8,107 bases of DNA from Syntrophomonadaceae bacterium (GTDB lineage: Bacteria; Bacillota; Dethiobacteria; DTU022): assembly GCA_007127255.1 (NCBI GenBank), contig SKZS01000189.1, positions 1 to 8,107 of the forward strand, written 5' to 3'. The notes beneath the pieces were generated by a model. It was not told the DNA's origin, did no database searches, and was given only the letters and a program-made list of their open reading frames with translations. How positions within the stretch are numbered: position 1 is the stretch's first letter; each line of letters begins with the position of its first letter. Made by a program: the position numbers and the translations under genes. Positions 1 to 6,608 of the stretch are shown here, in pieces.

Positions 1-45
1 ATATTCTCTTTTAATCAGGATATTGCTGCAGGTGATCGTGGACTA

Positions 46-1326
46 ATGTTCGTAGATGAATTAGAGCTTTTGGCACGCGGAGGCCGTGGAGGCAACGGTG
101 TTGTTTCGTTCCGTCGGGAAAAGTATGTGCCCAAAGGCGGCCCGGATGGCGGAGACGGCGGAGACGGCGGATCCGTTTACCTGTGGGCTGATCCTTCCAA
201 ACACAGTTTTCTTGATCTGCGCTATCGACGCTTGGTAAAAGCGTCCGATGGCAGCCATGGTCGGGGCAAAGACCGCCATGGGGCTGCCGGCGCAGATTTG
301 CTTGTTCCCGTTCCCCTGGGAACGGTAGTTCGCGATGAAAAGAAAAATGTCCTTGCCGATTTGACAGCTTCCGGCCAAAAAGTTTTGGTAGCTGCGGGCG
401 GACGTGGCGGCAAGGGAAATGCCCGCTTTGCTACGTCCCGCAGACGGGTTCCCCGTTTGGCTGAAAAAGGTCTCCCCGGCGATGAACAAAAAATATTTCT
501 GGAACTTAAAATAATGGCCCAGGTAGGACTGGTTGGTTTCCCCAATGCCGGCAAATCAACCCTGCTGGGACGTATTACAGAGGCCAGGCCTAAAATAGCT
601 TCTTACCCCTTTACTACGGTTACTCCCAACCTGGGTGTGGTCAAAGTTGGCAGTACAGGCAGCTTTATAGTTGCCGATCTGCCTGGTCTGATAGAAGGCG
701 CTCATGAAGGGGCAGGACTGGGTCACCGTTTTTTGCGCCATGTGGAAAGAAATCTTCTTTTGCTTTTCTTAATTGATTTGTCTCCTGATGCCCAGCCTGA
801 TCCTGCAGAAGCATACCAGATGCTTAAGGATGAGTTATCAATTTACAGCGCCAGGTTGGCCAAGTATCCTCGTGTAGTAGTCGGCAGTAAAATTGACATA
901 ACCGGAGCATCTGAACGACTCGATCTTCTCCGAAAAGCTGTCCAGGATGCCGATGGCGAAGAAACAGCAATATTTGCCATATCAGCGGTGACAGGCCAGG
1001 GGATTGAAGAATTGATTCGTTATTTATATGAAAGGGTAACAATCCTATCTGAACAAAGGGTAGAAACAGAATTAGAAGAGGTTGTAAGAACAGGGCAAGC
1101 TGATCAACTGCCTTTAAAAATAGAAAAAGATGGCGATGTTTATTATGTCAGTGGAACTGCTATAGAAAATATGGCAGCCCGGACTGATTTTGATAATGAA
1201 GAGGCGCTGCTTCGTTTCCAGAACTACTGTCGGCGCAGTGGCCTCGATAAAGAGCTAAAAAAAATGGGCATAAAAGAAGGTGAAACAGTCCGAATTGGAG
1301 AGGAAGAATTTGTCTTTTACGAATAA
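46..1326 (+). CDS. obg: Obg/CgtA family GTPase, ribosome assembly
   Basis: This is a complete 426-residue Obg GTPase, the usual length for the family. In known members it binds GTP/GDP and the large ribosomal subunit, acting in 50S assembly, growth control and stress responses in the cytoplasm. The glycine-rich Obg fold covers about residues 1-157, including repeated Gly-Gly-Asp units near 33-42. The G domain follows: P-loop GFPNAGKST at 164-172, switch I with TTVTPNLG at 190-197, DLPGLIEGA at 211-219, the G4 motif and the G5 SAVTG at 313-317. The C-terminal OCT domain covers about 345-426. The ATG is supported by AGGTGATC at 30-37, 8 nt upstream, an excellent anti-SD match. One oddity is the G4 motif, SKID (281-284), where NKxD is usual. 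nadD follows after 20 nt. Identity is secure. Confidence 0.98.
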   Translation: MFVDELELLARGGRGGNGVVSFRREKYVPKGGPDGGDGGDGGSVYLWADPSKHSFLDLRYRRLVKASDGSHGRGKDRHGAAGADLLVPVPLGTVVRDEKKNVLADLTASGQKVLVAAGGRGGKGNARFATSRRRVPRLAEKGLPGDEQKIFLELKIMAQVGLVGFPNAGKSTLLGRITEARPKIASYPFTTVTPNLGVVKVGSTGSFIVADLPGLIEGAHEGAGLGHRFLRHVERNLLLLFLIDLSPDAQPDPAEAYQMLKDELSIYSARLAKYPRVVVGSKIDITGASERLDLLRKAVQDADGEETAIFAISAVTGQGIEELIRYLYERVTILSEQRVETELEEVVRTGQADQLPLKIEKDGDVYYVSGTAIENMAARTDFDNEEALLRFQNYCRRSGLDKELKKMGIKEGETVRIGEEEFVFYE

Positions 1327-1346
1327 GTTTTGCAAAGGAGATCACA

Positions 1347-1997
1347 GTGTTTTTCTTAAACGAGCAATCAAGTAAAACCGGAAGCTTGAATATTGGTTTG
1401 ATGGGAGGAACATTTGATCCAATTCACATGGGTCACCTGGTTACAGCTGAAGAAGCGAGGCAGCAGTTTAATCTTGATTACGTTGTATTTGTTCCGACTG
1501 GTATCCCTCCCCATAAAGATGAAGAAACGATATCGCTTCCTGAACACCGTTATCTTATGACTTCCCTGGCGGTGATGTCCAACCCCTCATTTTTTGTCTC
1601 CAGGTTCGAGATAGATAAGGAAGCGCCGACTTACACCATTGATACAGTCAGGCACTTTGCCTGTGGCCAGGGGGCGGGTTTGGAAGTGTTTTTCATAACC
1701 GGGGCTGACGCAATATTGGAAATATTTACCTGGAAAGATTACGAAGAGCTTCTGCGCCTCTGCACTTTCATTGCAGTTTCCAGGCCCGGATATTCACTGG
1801 ACCGTTTTTATGAAAGCCTTGAACGTAGTTGCCCTGAAATGAAGCATAAAGTGCACCTGCTCGAAATACCGGCCCTGGCTGTTTCATCAACTTTTATCAG
1901 GGAAAGAGTCACCCTTAGTAAAACTATAAAATATTTAACTCCCGAGCCGGTGGAACAATATATCAGGAAACATGGTTTATATCGAACCAGTTCTTAA
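1347..1997 (+). CDS. nadD: Nicotinate-nucleotide adenylyltransferase
   Basis: This 216-residue protein is the cytoplasmic NadD enzyme, which transfers AMP from ATP to nicotinate mononucleotide to give deamido-NAD in NAD biosynthesis. The nucleotidyltransferase signature GGTFDPIHMGH lies at 20-30 and contains the HxGH catalytic motif at 27-30. The second family motif, SSTFIR, is at 180-185. The GTG start at 1347 is supported by AAAGGAG at 1334-1340, 6 nt upstream. It gives about 15 residues before the first beta strand (NIGLMGG), slightly longer than many NadD proteins. The next in-frame ATG is Met19, inside that core strand, so GTG is preferred. It lies 20 nt after obg and is probably co-transcribed with it. 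obg, nadD, yqeK and rsfS commonly sit together in Firmicutes. Confidence 0.97.
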   Translation: MFFLNEQSSKTGSLNIGLMGGTFDPIHMGHLVTAEEARQQFNLDYVVFVPTGIPPHKDEETISLPEHRYLMTSLAVMSNPSFFVSRFEIDKEAPTYTIDTVRHFACGQGAGLEVFFITGADAILEIFTWKDYEELLRLCTFIAVSRPGYSLDRFYESLERSCPEMKHKVHLLEIPALAVSSTFIRERVTLSKTIKYLTPEPVEQYIRKHGLYRTSS

Positions 1998-2002
1998 ACA
2001 GG

Positions 2003-2030
2003 TTTTAATAACTTAAAAATAAGTTATAAT
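2003..2030 (+). promoter_or_regulatory. Candidate sigma-A promoter before the RRM gene
   Basis: A perfect TATAAT is at 2025-2030 in the AT-rich gap after nadD. The best -35 candidate with acceptable spacing is only TTTTAA at 2003-2008 (16 nt spacer, three matches to TTGACA), so the call rests on the -10. Transcription would begin near 2037, at the edge of the RRM gene's Shine-Dalgarno sequence, giving a very short leader. It may supplement read-through from upstream genes. Confidence 0.35.
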
Positions 2031-2052
2031 ATAAGCGGAGGTGGAAGGTTAA

Positions 2053-2304
2053 ATGCAAAAAACTTTATACGTGGGGAATATTCCCTGGAGCACCAAGGAA
2101 GACGATCTGCAGCAGTTTTTTTCTCAGTATGGCGAAGTATTGGAATGTCGGATTATCACTGAACGGTCAACAGGGCGTTCCCGCGGCTATGGTTTTGTTG
2201 AAGTAGACGAAGCTAACATGGAAGCGATTATGGAGCAAACCAACGGAGCCGAATTGGAAGGGCGAAAGCTTGTTGTTAATGAAGCAAAACCGCGAGAGCA
2301 GTAA
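2053..2304 (+). CDS. Small single-RRM RNA-binding protein
   Basis: This 83-residue protein is essentially one RNA recognition motif domain. RNP2 is LYVGNI at 5-10 and RNP1 is RGYGFVEV at 44-51. The aromatic residues Tyr6, Tyr46 and Phe48 occupy the RNA-stacking positions of the fold. The chain ends soon after the last beta strand (KLVVNEAKP), so there is no second domain and no glycine-rich tail like those of some cyanobacterial Rbp proteins. The ATG has GGAGGTGG at 2037-2044, 8 nt upstream. It probably binds single-stranded RNA in the cytoplasm; the target is unknown. It sits between nadD and yqeK, 3 nt before the latter, among ribosome-related genes, so a role in RNA or ribosome metabolism is a reasonable inference only. 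The domain call is firm. Confidence 0.94.
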   Translation: MQKTLYVGNIPWSTKEDDLQQFFSQYGEVLECRIITERSTGRSRGYGFVEVDEANMEAIMEQTNGAELEGRKLVVNEAKPREQ

Positions 2305-2307
2305 TAC

Positions 2308-2880
2308 ATGAATTATTCTTACTTAATGAAAGAGATGCTTGATGACGAATTATACAGGCATAGCCGGTATACAGCTGAAGCAGCGGTTTCTTTAGCTGAA
2401 CATTACGGCGTCGATTCTGAAAAAGCATACCTGGCCGGAATCGTTCACGATTACGGCAAATGTTATGCGAAGCAGGAATTGATTAACAAGGCAGAAGAGC
2501 TGGGGTTATCCTTAGACAGAATCACGTGGAAACAGGAAAAACTGCTTCATGCTCCGGTGGGCGCGGCTTTGCTTAAGAAAGAGCATAAGATAAGTGACCC
2601 GGAGTTGTTAAATGCCATAGCATATCATACCACCGGTCGAAAAGGTATGAGCTTGTTTGAAAAAATTATTTACCTGGCTGATAAAATTGAAAAAAGCCGG
2701 CAGTTTGAGGGATTGGAAAAAATCAGGAAGATTGCTTACACCAATCTCGATCAAGCCCTTCTGGCCGTCGTAGATTTAGCGATTGCTTCTGTTATGGCCA
2801 GGGGATTACTGCTTCATCCAAGGTCTGTTGTTTTCCGCAATAGTCTTTTGGAAGTATTAGGAGAAAAGGAGTATAATTAA
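2308..2880 (+). CDS. yqeK: YqeK-type HD-domain Ap4A hydrolase
   Basis: This 190-residue protein matches the YqeK family of HD-superfamily metal-dependent hydrolases. Characterised members cleave diadenosine tetraphosphate symmetrically to ADP. The HD-type metal ligands are visible in order: His18, the His47-Asp48 doublet in IVHDYGK, His81 in LLHAPVG, His107 in AYHTTG and Asp125 in LADKIE. The AYHTTGRKGMS and YLADKIE segments are typical of YqeK. The ATG at 2308 is only 3 nt after the RRM stop codon and its ribosome binding site is weak (GAGAG near 2294), which suggests translational coupling. ATGs at Met7 and Met10 have no better site. It lies between nadD and rsfS as in many Firmicutes. Substrate is assigned from family knowledge. 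Confidence 0.95.
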   Translation: MNYSYLMKEMLDDELYRHSRYTAEAAVSLAEHYGVDSEKAYLAGIVHDYGKCYAKQELINKAEELGLSLDRITWKQEKLLHAPVGAALLKKEHKISDPELLNAIAYHTTGRKGMSLFEKIIYLADKIEKSRQFEGLEKIRKIAYTNLDQALLAVVDLAIASVMARGLLLHPRSVVFRNSLLEVLGEKEYN

Positions 2881-2886
2881 ATTAGC

Positions 2887-2895
2887 GGAGGTGAT
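2887..2895 (+). promoter_or_regulatory. Strong RBS fixing the TTG start of rsfS
   Basis: GGAGGTGAT is a nine-base match to the anti-Shine-Dalgarno sequence and ends 5 nt before the TTG at 2901. It decides the rsfS start despite the rare initiation codon. Confidence 0.85.
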
Positions 2896-2900
2896 GTTAT

Positions 2901-3293
2901 TTGGCAAATGAATCGGCCAAAAGCACCAGGGAATTGGCCTTATATGCCGCGCAGCTGGCGTTAGATAAAAAAGGGCATGATCTCCATCTGCTTGAAGTCG
3001 GCAAGGTGTCTATTATTGCCGATTATTTTTTACTTATAACCGGGATATCTTCAATCCAGGTTCACGCAATTTGCGATCATCTGGTTGAAACCTTTAAAAA
3101 AGAAGGCTATTATGCCCTGCGAATTGAAGGCTATCGTGAAGGTTGGTGGGTTATTATAGATTACGGCGGCCTGGTTATCCACATTTTTCTGCCTGAAGCG
3201 CGGGTTTTCTATGACCTGGAGCGGCTTTGGTCTGAGGCCCCGCGGGTTTATCTTGATGAACCGGGAGATAGCCCTACATCTTTATCTGATTAA
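2901..3293 (+). CDS. rsfS: Ribosomal silencing factor RsfS
   Basis: This 130-residue protein belongs to the RsfS/YbeB/Iojap family. Known members bind ribosomal protein L14 (uL14) on the 50S subunit and block subunit joining when nutrients are scarce. Family hallmarks are the ADYFLLITG segment near residues 40-48, the long helix ending in VETFKKEGY, then the EGWWVIIDYGGLVIHIF core with Trp and the IDYG turn, and finally the ARVFYDLERLW region. It is slightly longer than typical because of about 13 extra C-terminal residues rich in Asp, Ser and Pro. Translation starts at TTG with a near-perfect RBS. It lies 20 nt after yqeK, the standard arrangement. With obg, it makes this group a ribosome assembly and silencing cluster. 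Confidence 0.96.
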   Translation: MANESAKSTRELALYAAQLALDKKGHDLHLLEVGKVSIIADYFLLITGISSIQVHAICDHLVETFKKEGYYALRIEGYREGWWVIIDYGGLVIHIFLPEARVFYDLERLWSEAPRVYLDEPGDSPTSLSD

Positions 3294-3326
3294 CCGGGAT
3301 TAAGTATAAAACAGGGGGCCGTATTT

Positions 3327-4199
3327 ATGGATACGAAAGCATTACACCAGGTGATTATGGATGCTGCTTTAATTAAAAAAAATCCGGCAGGAGAGGAATA
3401 CAGTTCTTTGTCACTGCCTGTCTCAAAAGAAATAGCCAGGAACCATGATATTAGCAGGCAAGTGGTTGAAATTGCGGCCCTGGAAGCCAATGTTATACCC
3501 GAGCGCTATCAGCGCAACATCGGTACCGTAGGCATCGAGGGTCAGATAAAGCTTCTCAAGTCGAATGTCGGAATCGTAGGTGCCGGTGGCCTGGGTGGTT
3601 TTGTCCTTGAACTTTTGGCCCGTATGGGTGTCGGCAGGTTAGTTGTTGTAGATGATGATGTTTTTACTGATAGCAATTTAAACCGGCAGTTGATAGCGCA
3701 TGAGAAAAATCTTGATCGGCCTAAGGCAGATGCGGCTGTAAAAAGGATATCTGAGATTAATGGAGCTGTGACGGTAAAAGCATTTTACAGGCGTGGCGAT
3801 GCTTCAAACCTGCCAAAGATTTTTGAAGGATGCGATCTTCTCTTAGATTGTCTGGATAATCTCTCCTCGCGATTTGAATTGCAAAAAGTCAGCAGAGAGC
3901 TTGGTGTTATTATGGTTCACGGAGCTATTGCCGGTTTTTTGGGTCAACTGGCTGTGATCAGACCGGAATATCCGATCCTGGAGATGGTTTACGGTTCTGA
4001 GCATGAAGGTATGGCTGATAAAGGTGCAGAGGTGCAGCTCGGTAATCCGGCAACGACGCCGGCGATGCTTGCTTCCTGGCAGGCAAATGAATCAATCAAG
4101 ATCCTGGCTGAGCTTGAAGGGGTGCTTCCGAAAGATAAAATGTTGATAATTGATATGCAATCAGGTGAATCATACAGAATAGAGGTGACTGCCGGCTAA
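3327..4199 (+). CDS. ThiF/MoeB/HesA-like E1-type adenylyltransferase
   Basis: This 290-residue protein has an E1-like Rossmann adenylation domain from about residue 60. The nucleotide-binding loop is VGAGGLGG at 84-91. The acidic strand end VVVDDDVF follows (106-113), then NLNRQ at 117-121 with the expected Arg120, RPK with Lys133, and LDCLDN with Asp177. These are the ATP-handling positions of MoeB and ThiF. The C-terminal WQANESIKIL helix (251-260) is also family-typical. Two points are unusual: a 60-residue N-terminal extension, and no Cys-x2-Cys pair. Only Cys169 and Cys175 exist, so the zinc site and the usual acceptor cysteine region are absent. No sulfur-carrier (ThiS/MoaD) gene is visible nearby. 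It probably adenylates a protein or peptide C-terminus, but substrate and pathway are unknown. ATG at 3327 has AGGGGG at 3313-3318. Confidence 0.88.
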   Translation: MDTKALHQVIMDAALIKKNPAGEEYSSLSLPVSKEIARNHDISRQVVEIAALEANVIPERYQRNIGTVGIEGQIKLLKSNVGIVGAGGLGGFVLELLARMGVGRLVVVDDDVFTDSNLNRQLIAHEKNLDRPKADAAVKRISEINGAVTVKAFYRRGDASNLPKIFEGCDLLLDCLDNLSSRFELQKVSRELGVIMVHGAIAGFLGQLAVIRPEYPILEMVYGSEHEGMADKGAEVQLGNPATTPAMLASWQANESIKILAELEGVLPKDKMLIIDMQSGESYRIEVTAG

Positions 4200-4205
4200 A
4201 ATATT

Positions 4206-4217
4206 TTGCAATTGCAA
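4206..4217. repeat. 12-bp perfect palindrome after the ThiF-like gene
   Basis: TTGCAATTGCAA is a perfect inverted repeat just after the ThiF-like stop. No T-run follows, so it is not an intrinsic terminator. It could be a regulator-binding site for the TRAP gene, but the sequence alone does not show that. A weak AACCC/GGGTT pairing (4216-4220 with 4238-4242) lies beside it. Confidence 0.35.
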
Positions 4218-4282
4218 CCCGTTAAAGATACCGATTTGGGTTATTTGTGTTTCGGTTTCTTGCTCCTTTCAATACTACTAAT

Positions 4283-4288
4283 AGGGAG
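4283..4288 (+). promoter_or_regulatory. RBS deciding the TRAP permease start
   Basis: AGGGAG ends 9 nt before the ATG at 4298; a second partial site, GAGG, is at 4291-4294. The upstream in-frame GTG at 4247 has only a T-rich stretch before it and no purine-rich site, so the ATG is the better start. Confidence 0.7.
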
Positions 4289-4297
4289 TTGAGGGCA

Positions 4298-6232
4298 ATG
4301 CCAATTGGGAAACTTATGGAGCGGCAGAAGGAAACCCTTGTACAAGAAGCTTTGAAGGGAAAGCATCGTGATTTAGCTGGTTGGTGGAATTATCTTGCTA
4401 TAACCCTGGCCGTCGGTACAGCGCTTTACCATATATATACCGCATATTTTGGAGCGCCGTTCGCGCTTCTTTTCCGAAACATCCACTGGATGCTTATAGC
4501 AAGCCTTATATTTATCTATTTTCCTGCTCTAAAAAAATCACCCCGCGACAAACCCACAGTGCTTGATATAGGTTGTGTTCTGATCAGCATTGCTCTCGGG
4601 ATGTATGTTATTCTAAATTACACGGCCATTGCAGGCCGCGCAGGATCGCCGGTTACAGCTGATATCGTATTGGGAGCTGTCCTGGTATTAATAGTTATGG
4701 AAGCCGGCCGGCGCACAGTCGGGTGGCCGATTGTTGTCATTGCTATTTTATTCCTCTGTTACGCTTATTACGGCCAGGCGATGCCGGGATTGCTTTTGCA
4801 CCGCGGTTACTCCATTGCCCGCATTTTCCCATTTCTATATCTGACCGATGCCGGAATTTTTGGTATACCGCTTGGTGTTTCTTCCCGTTTTATTCTCTTA
4901 TTTGTCATTTTCGGCGCATTTTTAGAAAAGGCAGGCGCCGGTATATTTTTTCGTGATCTTTCTCTGGCCCTGACCGGCAGGTACGTAGGCGGGCCGGGTA
5001 AAGCAGCCATTTTATTTAGCGGTTTTATCGGATCGATTACCGGCAGTTCTACGGCAAACGTTGTGACTACAGGGACCTTTACCATCCCTCTGATGAAAAA
5101 GTTGGGCTATTCGCCTGAATTTGCCGGTGGTGTTGAGGCGGATGCTTCAACCGGCGGTCAGATTTTGCCGCCGGTAATGGGCGCTGCCGCTTTCGTCATG
5201 GCTGAATACATTGGTGTACCCTATGTTACGGTTATGGTAGCGGCAATAGTTCCTGCCTTTCTATACTTTATTACCTCATTCTTTATGGTTCATTATCGTG
5301 CCTTGAGGGACAACTTGCTGCCTGTGCCGAAAGCAGATCTGCCCAGGCTGTCTACAGTATTAAAAGATGGGTTTTATTATTTTACTCCTCTTATCATCCT
5401 TATTGTTCTGCTTGTTATGCGATTTTCACCTTCACGTGCCGTTTTTTGGGCCTTGCTATCGACAATTGCTTTAAGCTGGATCAAAACCGATACCCGAATG
5501 GGACCGAAAGAAATAATTGAAGCTCTCCACTCCGGGGTCCTGAAGGCCCTTGAGGTTGTAGCCGCCTGTGCTGTTGCCGGGATTATAATTGGAATGGTTA
5601 CCATGACCGGCCTTGGTTTAAAATTTTCCACTCTGATCGAACTCCTGGCGGGTGGCAACCTGATGGCCGGCCTTTTTTATACCCTGGTTGCTTCCCTTAT
5701 TCTAGGCATGGGTGTGCCTACCACAGCCAAGTATATTATCCTGGCCACCCTTGTAGCTCCGGCATTAGTGGCCCTGGGGGCGCCCCTGCTTGCTGCTCAC
5801 CTGTTTATATTATATTTCGGAACCGATGCCGACATTACCCCGCCGGTAGGCCTGGCTGCTTATGCGGCTGCCGGCCTGGCAGGAGCACACCCCATGAAAA
5901 CAGCGATTGAAGCATTCAAGATGGGTATTACCGCTTATATTGTCCCTTTTGCTTTTATTCTCGGTCCAGCCTTGCTTTTGCAGGGGCCTCTCTATGAAAT
6001 TTTCCTGGCCTGCGCTACTGCCCTGCTGGCCTGTGCCGGTTTGGGTGCGGCAATGCAAGGTTTTTTCGTGCGCAGGATGCCATTATGGCACAGAGGTCTG
6101 CTTCTAATCGGTTCGGTGATGCTTATGGAAACCAGCATGCTGGGTGATTTAATTGGATTTTTACTAGTTGGCGGCATCTTTTTTATAGAATATCTGGCCG
6201 AAAAGGTTGTAAAGAAAAAAATGGCTGCGTAA
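4298..6232 (+). CDS. TRAP transporter permease, fused 4TM/12TM (DctQM type)
   Basis: This 644-residue membrane protein fuses the small (DctQ-like, about residues 25-160) and large (DctM-like) TRAP permease subunits, the arrangement seen in TAXI-type TRAP systems. TRAP transporters import carboxylates and related solutes, driven by an ion gradient. Family motifs include GFIGSITGSSTANVV (GSSTANV at 249-255), DASTGGQILPPVMG from 282, GMGVPTTAK at 470-478 and DADITPPVGLAAY from 510. These are the paired, pseudo-symmetric hairpin regions of the large subunit. Hydrophobic segments run through the whole chain, with a basic C-terminal end (KKKMAA). An in-frame GTG at 4247 would add 17 residues but lacks an RBS. 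No TAXI-type binding protein or DUF1850 gene flanks it, so the substrate cannot be guessed. No terminator is seen after the stop. Confidence 0.93.
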   Translation: MPIGKLMERQKETLVQEALKGKHRDLAGWWNYLAITLAVGTALYHIYTAYFGAPFALLFRNIHWMLIASLIFIYFPALKKSPRDKPTVLDIGCVLISIALGMYVILNYTAIAGRAGSPVTADIVLGAVLVLIVMEAGRRTVGWPIVVIAILFLCYAYYGQAMPGLLLHRGYSIARIFPFLYLTDAGIFGIPLGVSSRFILLFVIFGAFLEKAGAGIFFRDLSLALTGRYVGGPGKAAILFSGFIGSITGSSTANVVTTGTFTIPLMKKLGYSPEFAGGVEADASTGGQILPPVMGAAAFVMAEYIGVPYVTVMVAAIVPAFLYFITSFFMVHYRALRDNLLPVPKADLPRLSTVLKDGFYYFTPLIILIVLLVMRFSPSRAVFWALLSTIALSWIKTDTRMGPKEIIEALHSGVLKALEVVAACAVAGIIIGMVTMTGLGLKFSTLIELLAGGNLMAGLFYTLVASLILGMGVPTTAKYIILATLVAPALVALGAPLLAAHLFILYFGTDADITPPVGLAAYAAAGLAGAHPMKTAIEAFKMGITAYIVPFAFILGPALLLQGPLYEIFLACATALLACAGLGAAMQGFFVRRMPLWHRGLLLIGSVMLMETSMLGDLIGFLLVGGIFFIEYLAEKVVKKKMAA

Positions 6233-6297
6233 TAGTTAGCAAATATTTATAAGGAAGGTTTTATGAAACGGCAGAAGTGTAATATCTTGTATGCCTA

Positions 6298-6326
6298 TTG
6301 ACAAGGGTAAACCACGTGCATATAAT
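6298..6326 (+). promoter_or_regulatory. Consensus sigma-A promoter of the T-box/tRNA-Ala/leuS unit
   Basis: TTGACA at 6298-6303 and TATAAT at 6321-6326 are both perfect, with the ideal 17-nt spacer. Transcription should begin near 6333, just ahead of T-box stem I. Such a strong core promoter suits stable-RNA output as well as an attenuated operon, with control exerted after initiation by the riboswitch. Confidence 0.93.
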
Positions 6327-6519
6327 GTTAAATGTACTCGAGGTGCTATAAAGTTATTTGATGAAGGGAAGCAGTAAGCAGGGATGCTTAAACAGAGAGC
6401 CGGGGGATGGTGTAAACCGGCAGGCAAAGCTGCTGAACTCGTCCCGGAGAAGCTGCGGTGAAAAGACAAGCCGCAGCCGTCAAACCGGCGTTAACGGTAT
6501 AAAGCGGGCAGCATAACGG

Positions 6520-6594
6520 GGGGCTGTGGCGCAGTGGGAGCGCGCTTCCTTGGCATGGAAGAGGCCGCGGGTTCAACTCCCGCCAGCTCCACCA
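6520..6594 (+). tRNA. tRNA-Ala (anticodon GGC)
   Basis: A 75-nt cloverleaf with encoded CCA folds cleanly. The acceptor pairs 6520-6526 with 6584-6590. The D stem GCGC/GCGC (6529-6532, 6540-6543) encloses AGTGGGA. The anticodon stem CTTCC/GGAAG (6545-6549, 6557-6561) encloses TTGGCAT, with anticodon GGC at 6552-6554. The variable loop has 5 nt. The T stem GCGGG/CCCGC (6567-6571, 6579-6583) encloses TTCAACT. Invariant positions U8, A14, G18G19, U33, T54-T55-C56 and A58 are present. The third acceptor pair is G:U (6522 with 6588), the alanine identity element, and the discriminator is A. It reads GCC and GCU codons. It lies wholly inside the leuS T-box leader, after the IIA/B element and 14 nt before the T-box, so it shares the 6298 promoter and the T-box terminator. 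Confidence 0.97.
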
Positions 6595-6608
6595 CATGTT
6601 TGATCAAT

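Noticed and set aside
1..45. End of an upstream gene such as rpmA
   Set aside because: Only 45 nt are available and no reading frame resembles the end of a known neighbour; only the obg RBS can be supported.
148..171. Short tandem GC-rich repeat (ggcggagac units) in obg
   Set aside because: It encodes the Gly-Gly-Asp repeats normal for the Obg fold.
2848..2877. TTGGAA, 18 nt, TATAAT at the end of yqeK as a promoter for rsfS
   Set aside because: The -10 is perfect, but it overlaps the last yqeK codons (gagtataattaa), and the start would fall almost on the rsfS Shine-Dalgarno. It may be chance in AT-rich coding sequence.
3282..3310. TATAAA at 3305-3310 as a promoter for the ThiF-like gene
   Set aside because: The matching -35 position (TTATCT) is poor, and the 33-nt gap after rsfS fits co-transcription.
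4216..4242. AACCC/GGGTT pairing after the ThiF-like gene as a terminator
   Set aside because: The stem is five pairs with a 17-nt loop and no T-run.
4247..4297. GTG 4247 as the TRAP permease start
   Set aside because: No Shine-Dalgarno sequence precedes it, and the added 17 residues do not look like a family feature. ATG 4298 has AGGGAG well placed.
6375..6390. Perfect TAAGCA/TGCTTA hairpin with a GGGA loop
   Set aside because: It competes with the canonical T-box stem I pairing, in which AGCAG pairs with 6430-6434 and TGCTT with 6422-6426. The stem I fold explains these bases better.
6388..6597. 69-codon minus-strand ORF across the leader and tRNA
   Set aside because: It is the antisense of the tRNA-Ala gene and T-box. 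Its WRELNPRPLPCQG-like start is the kind of spurious protein produced by reading the reverse of a tRNA.
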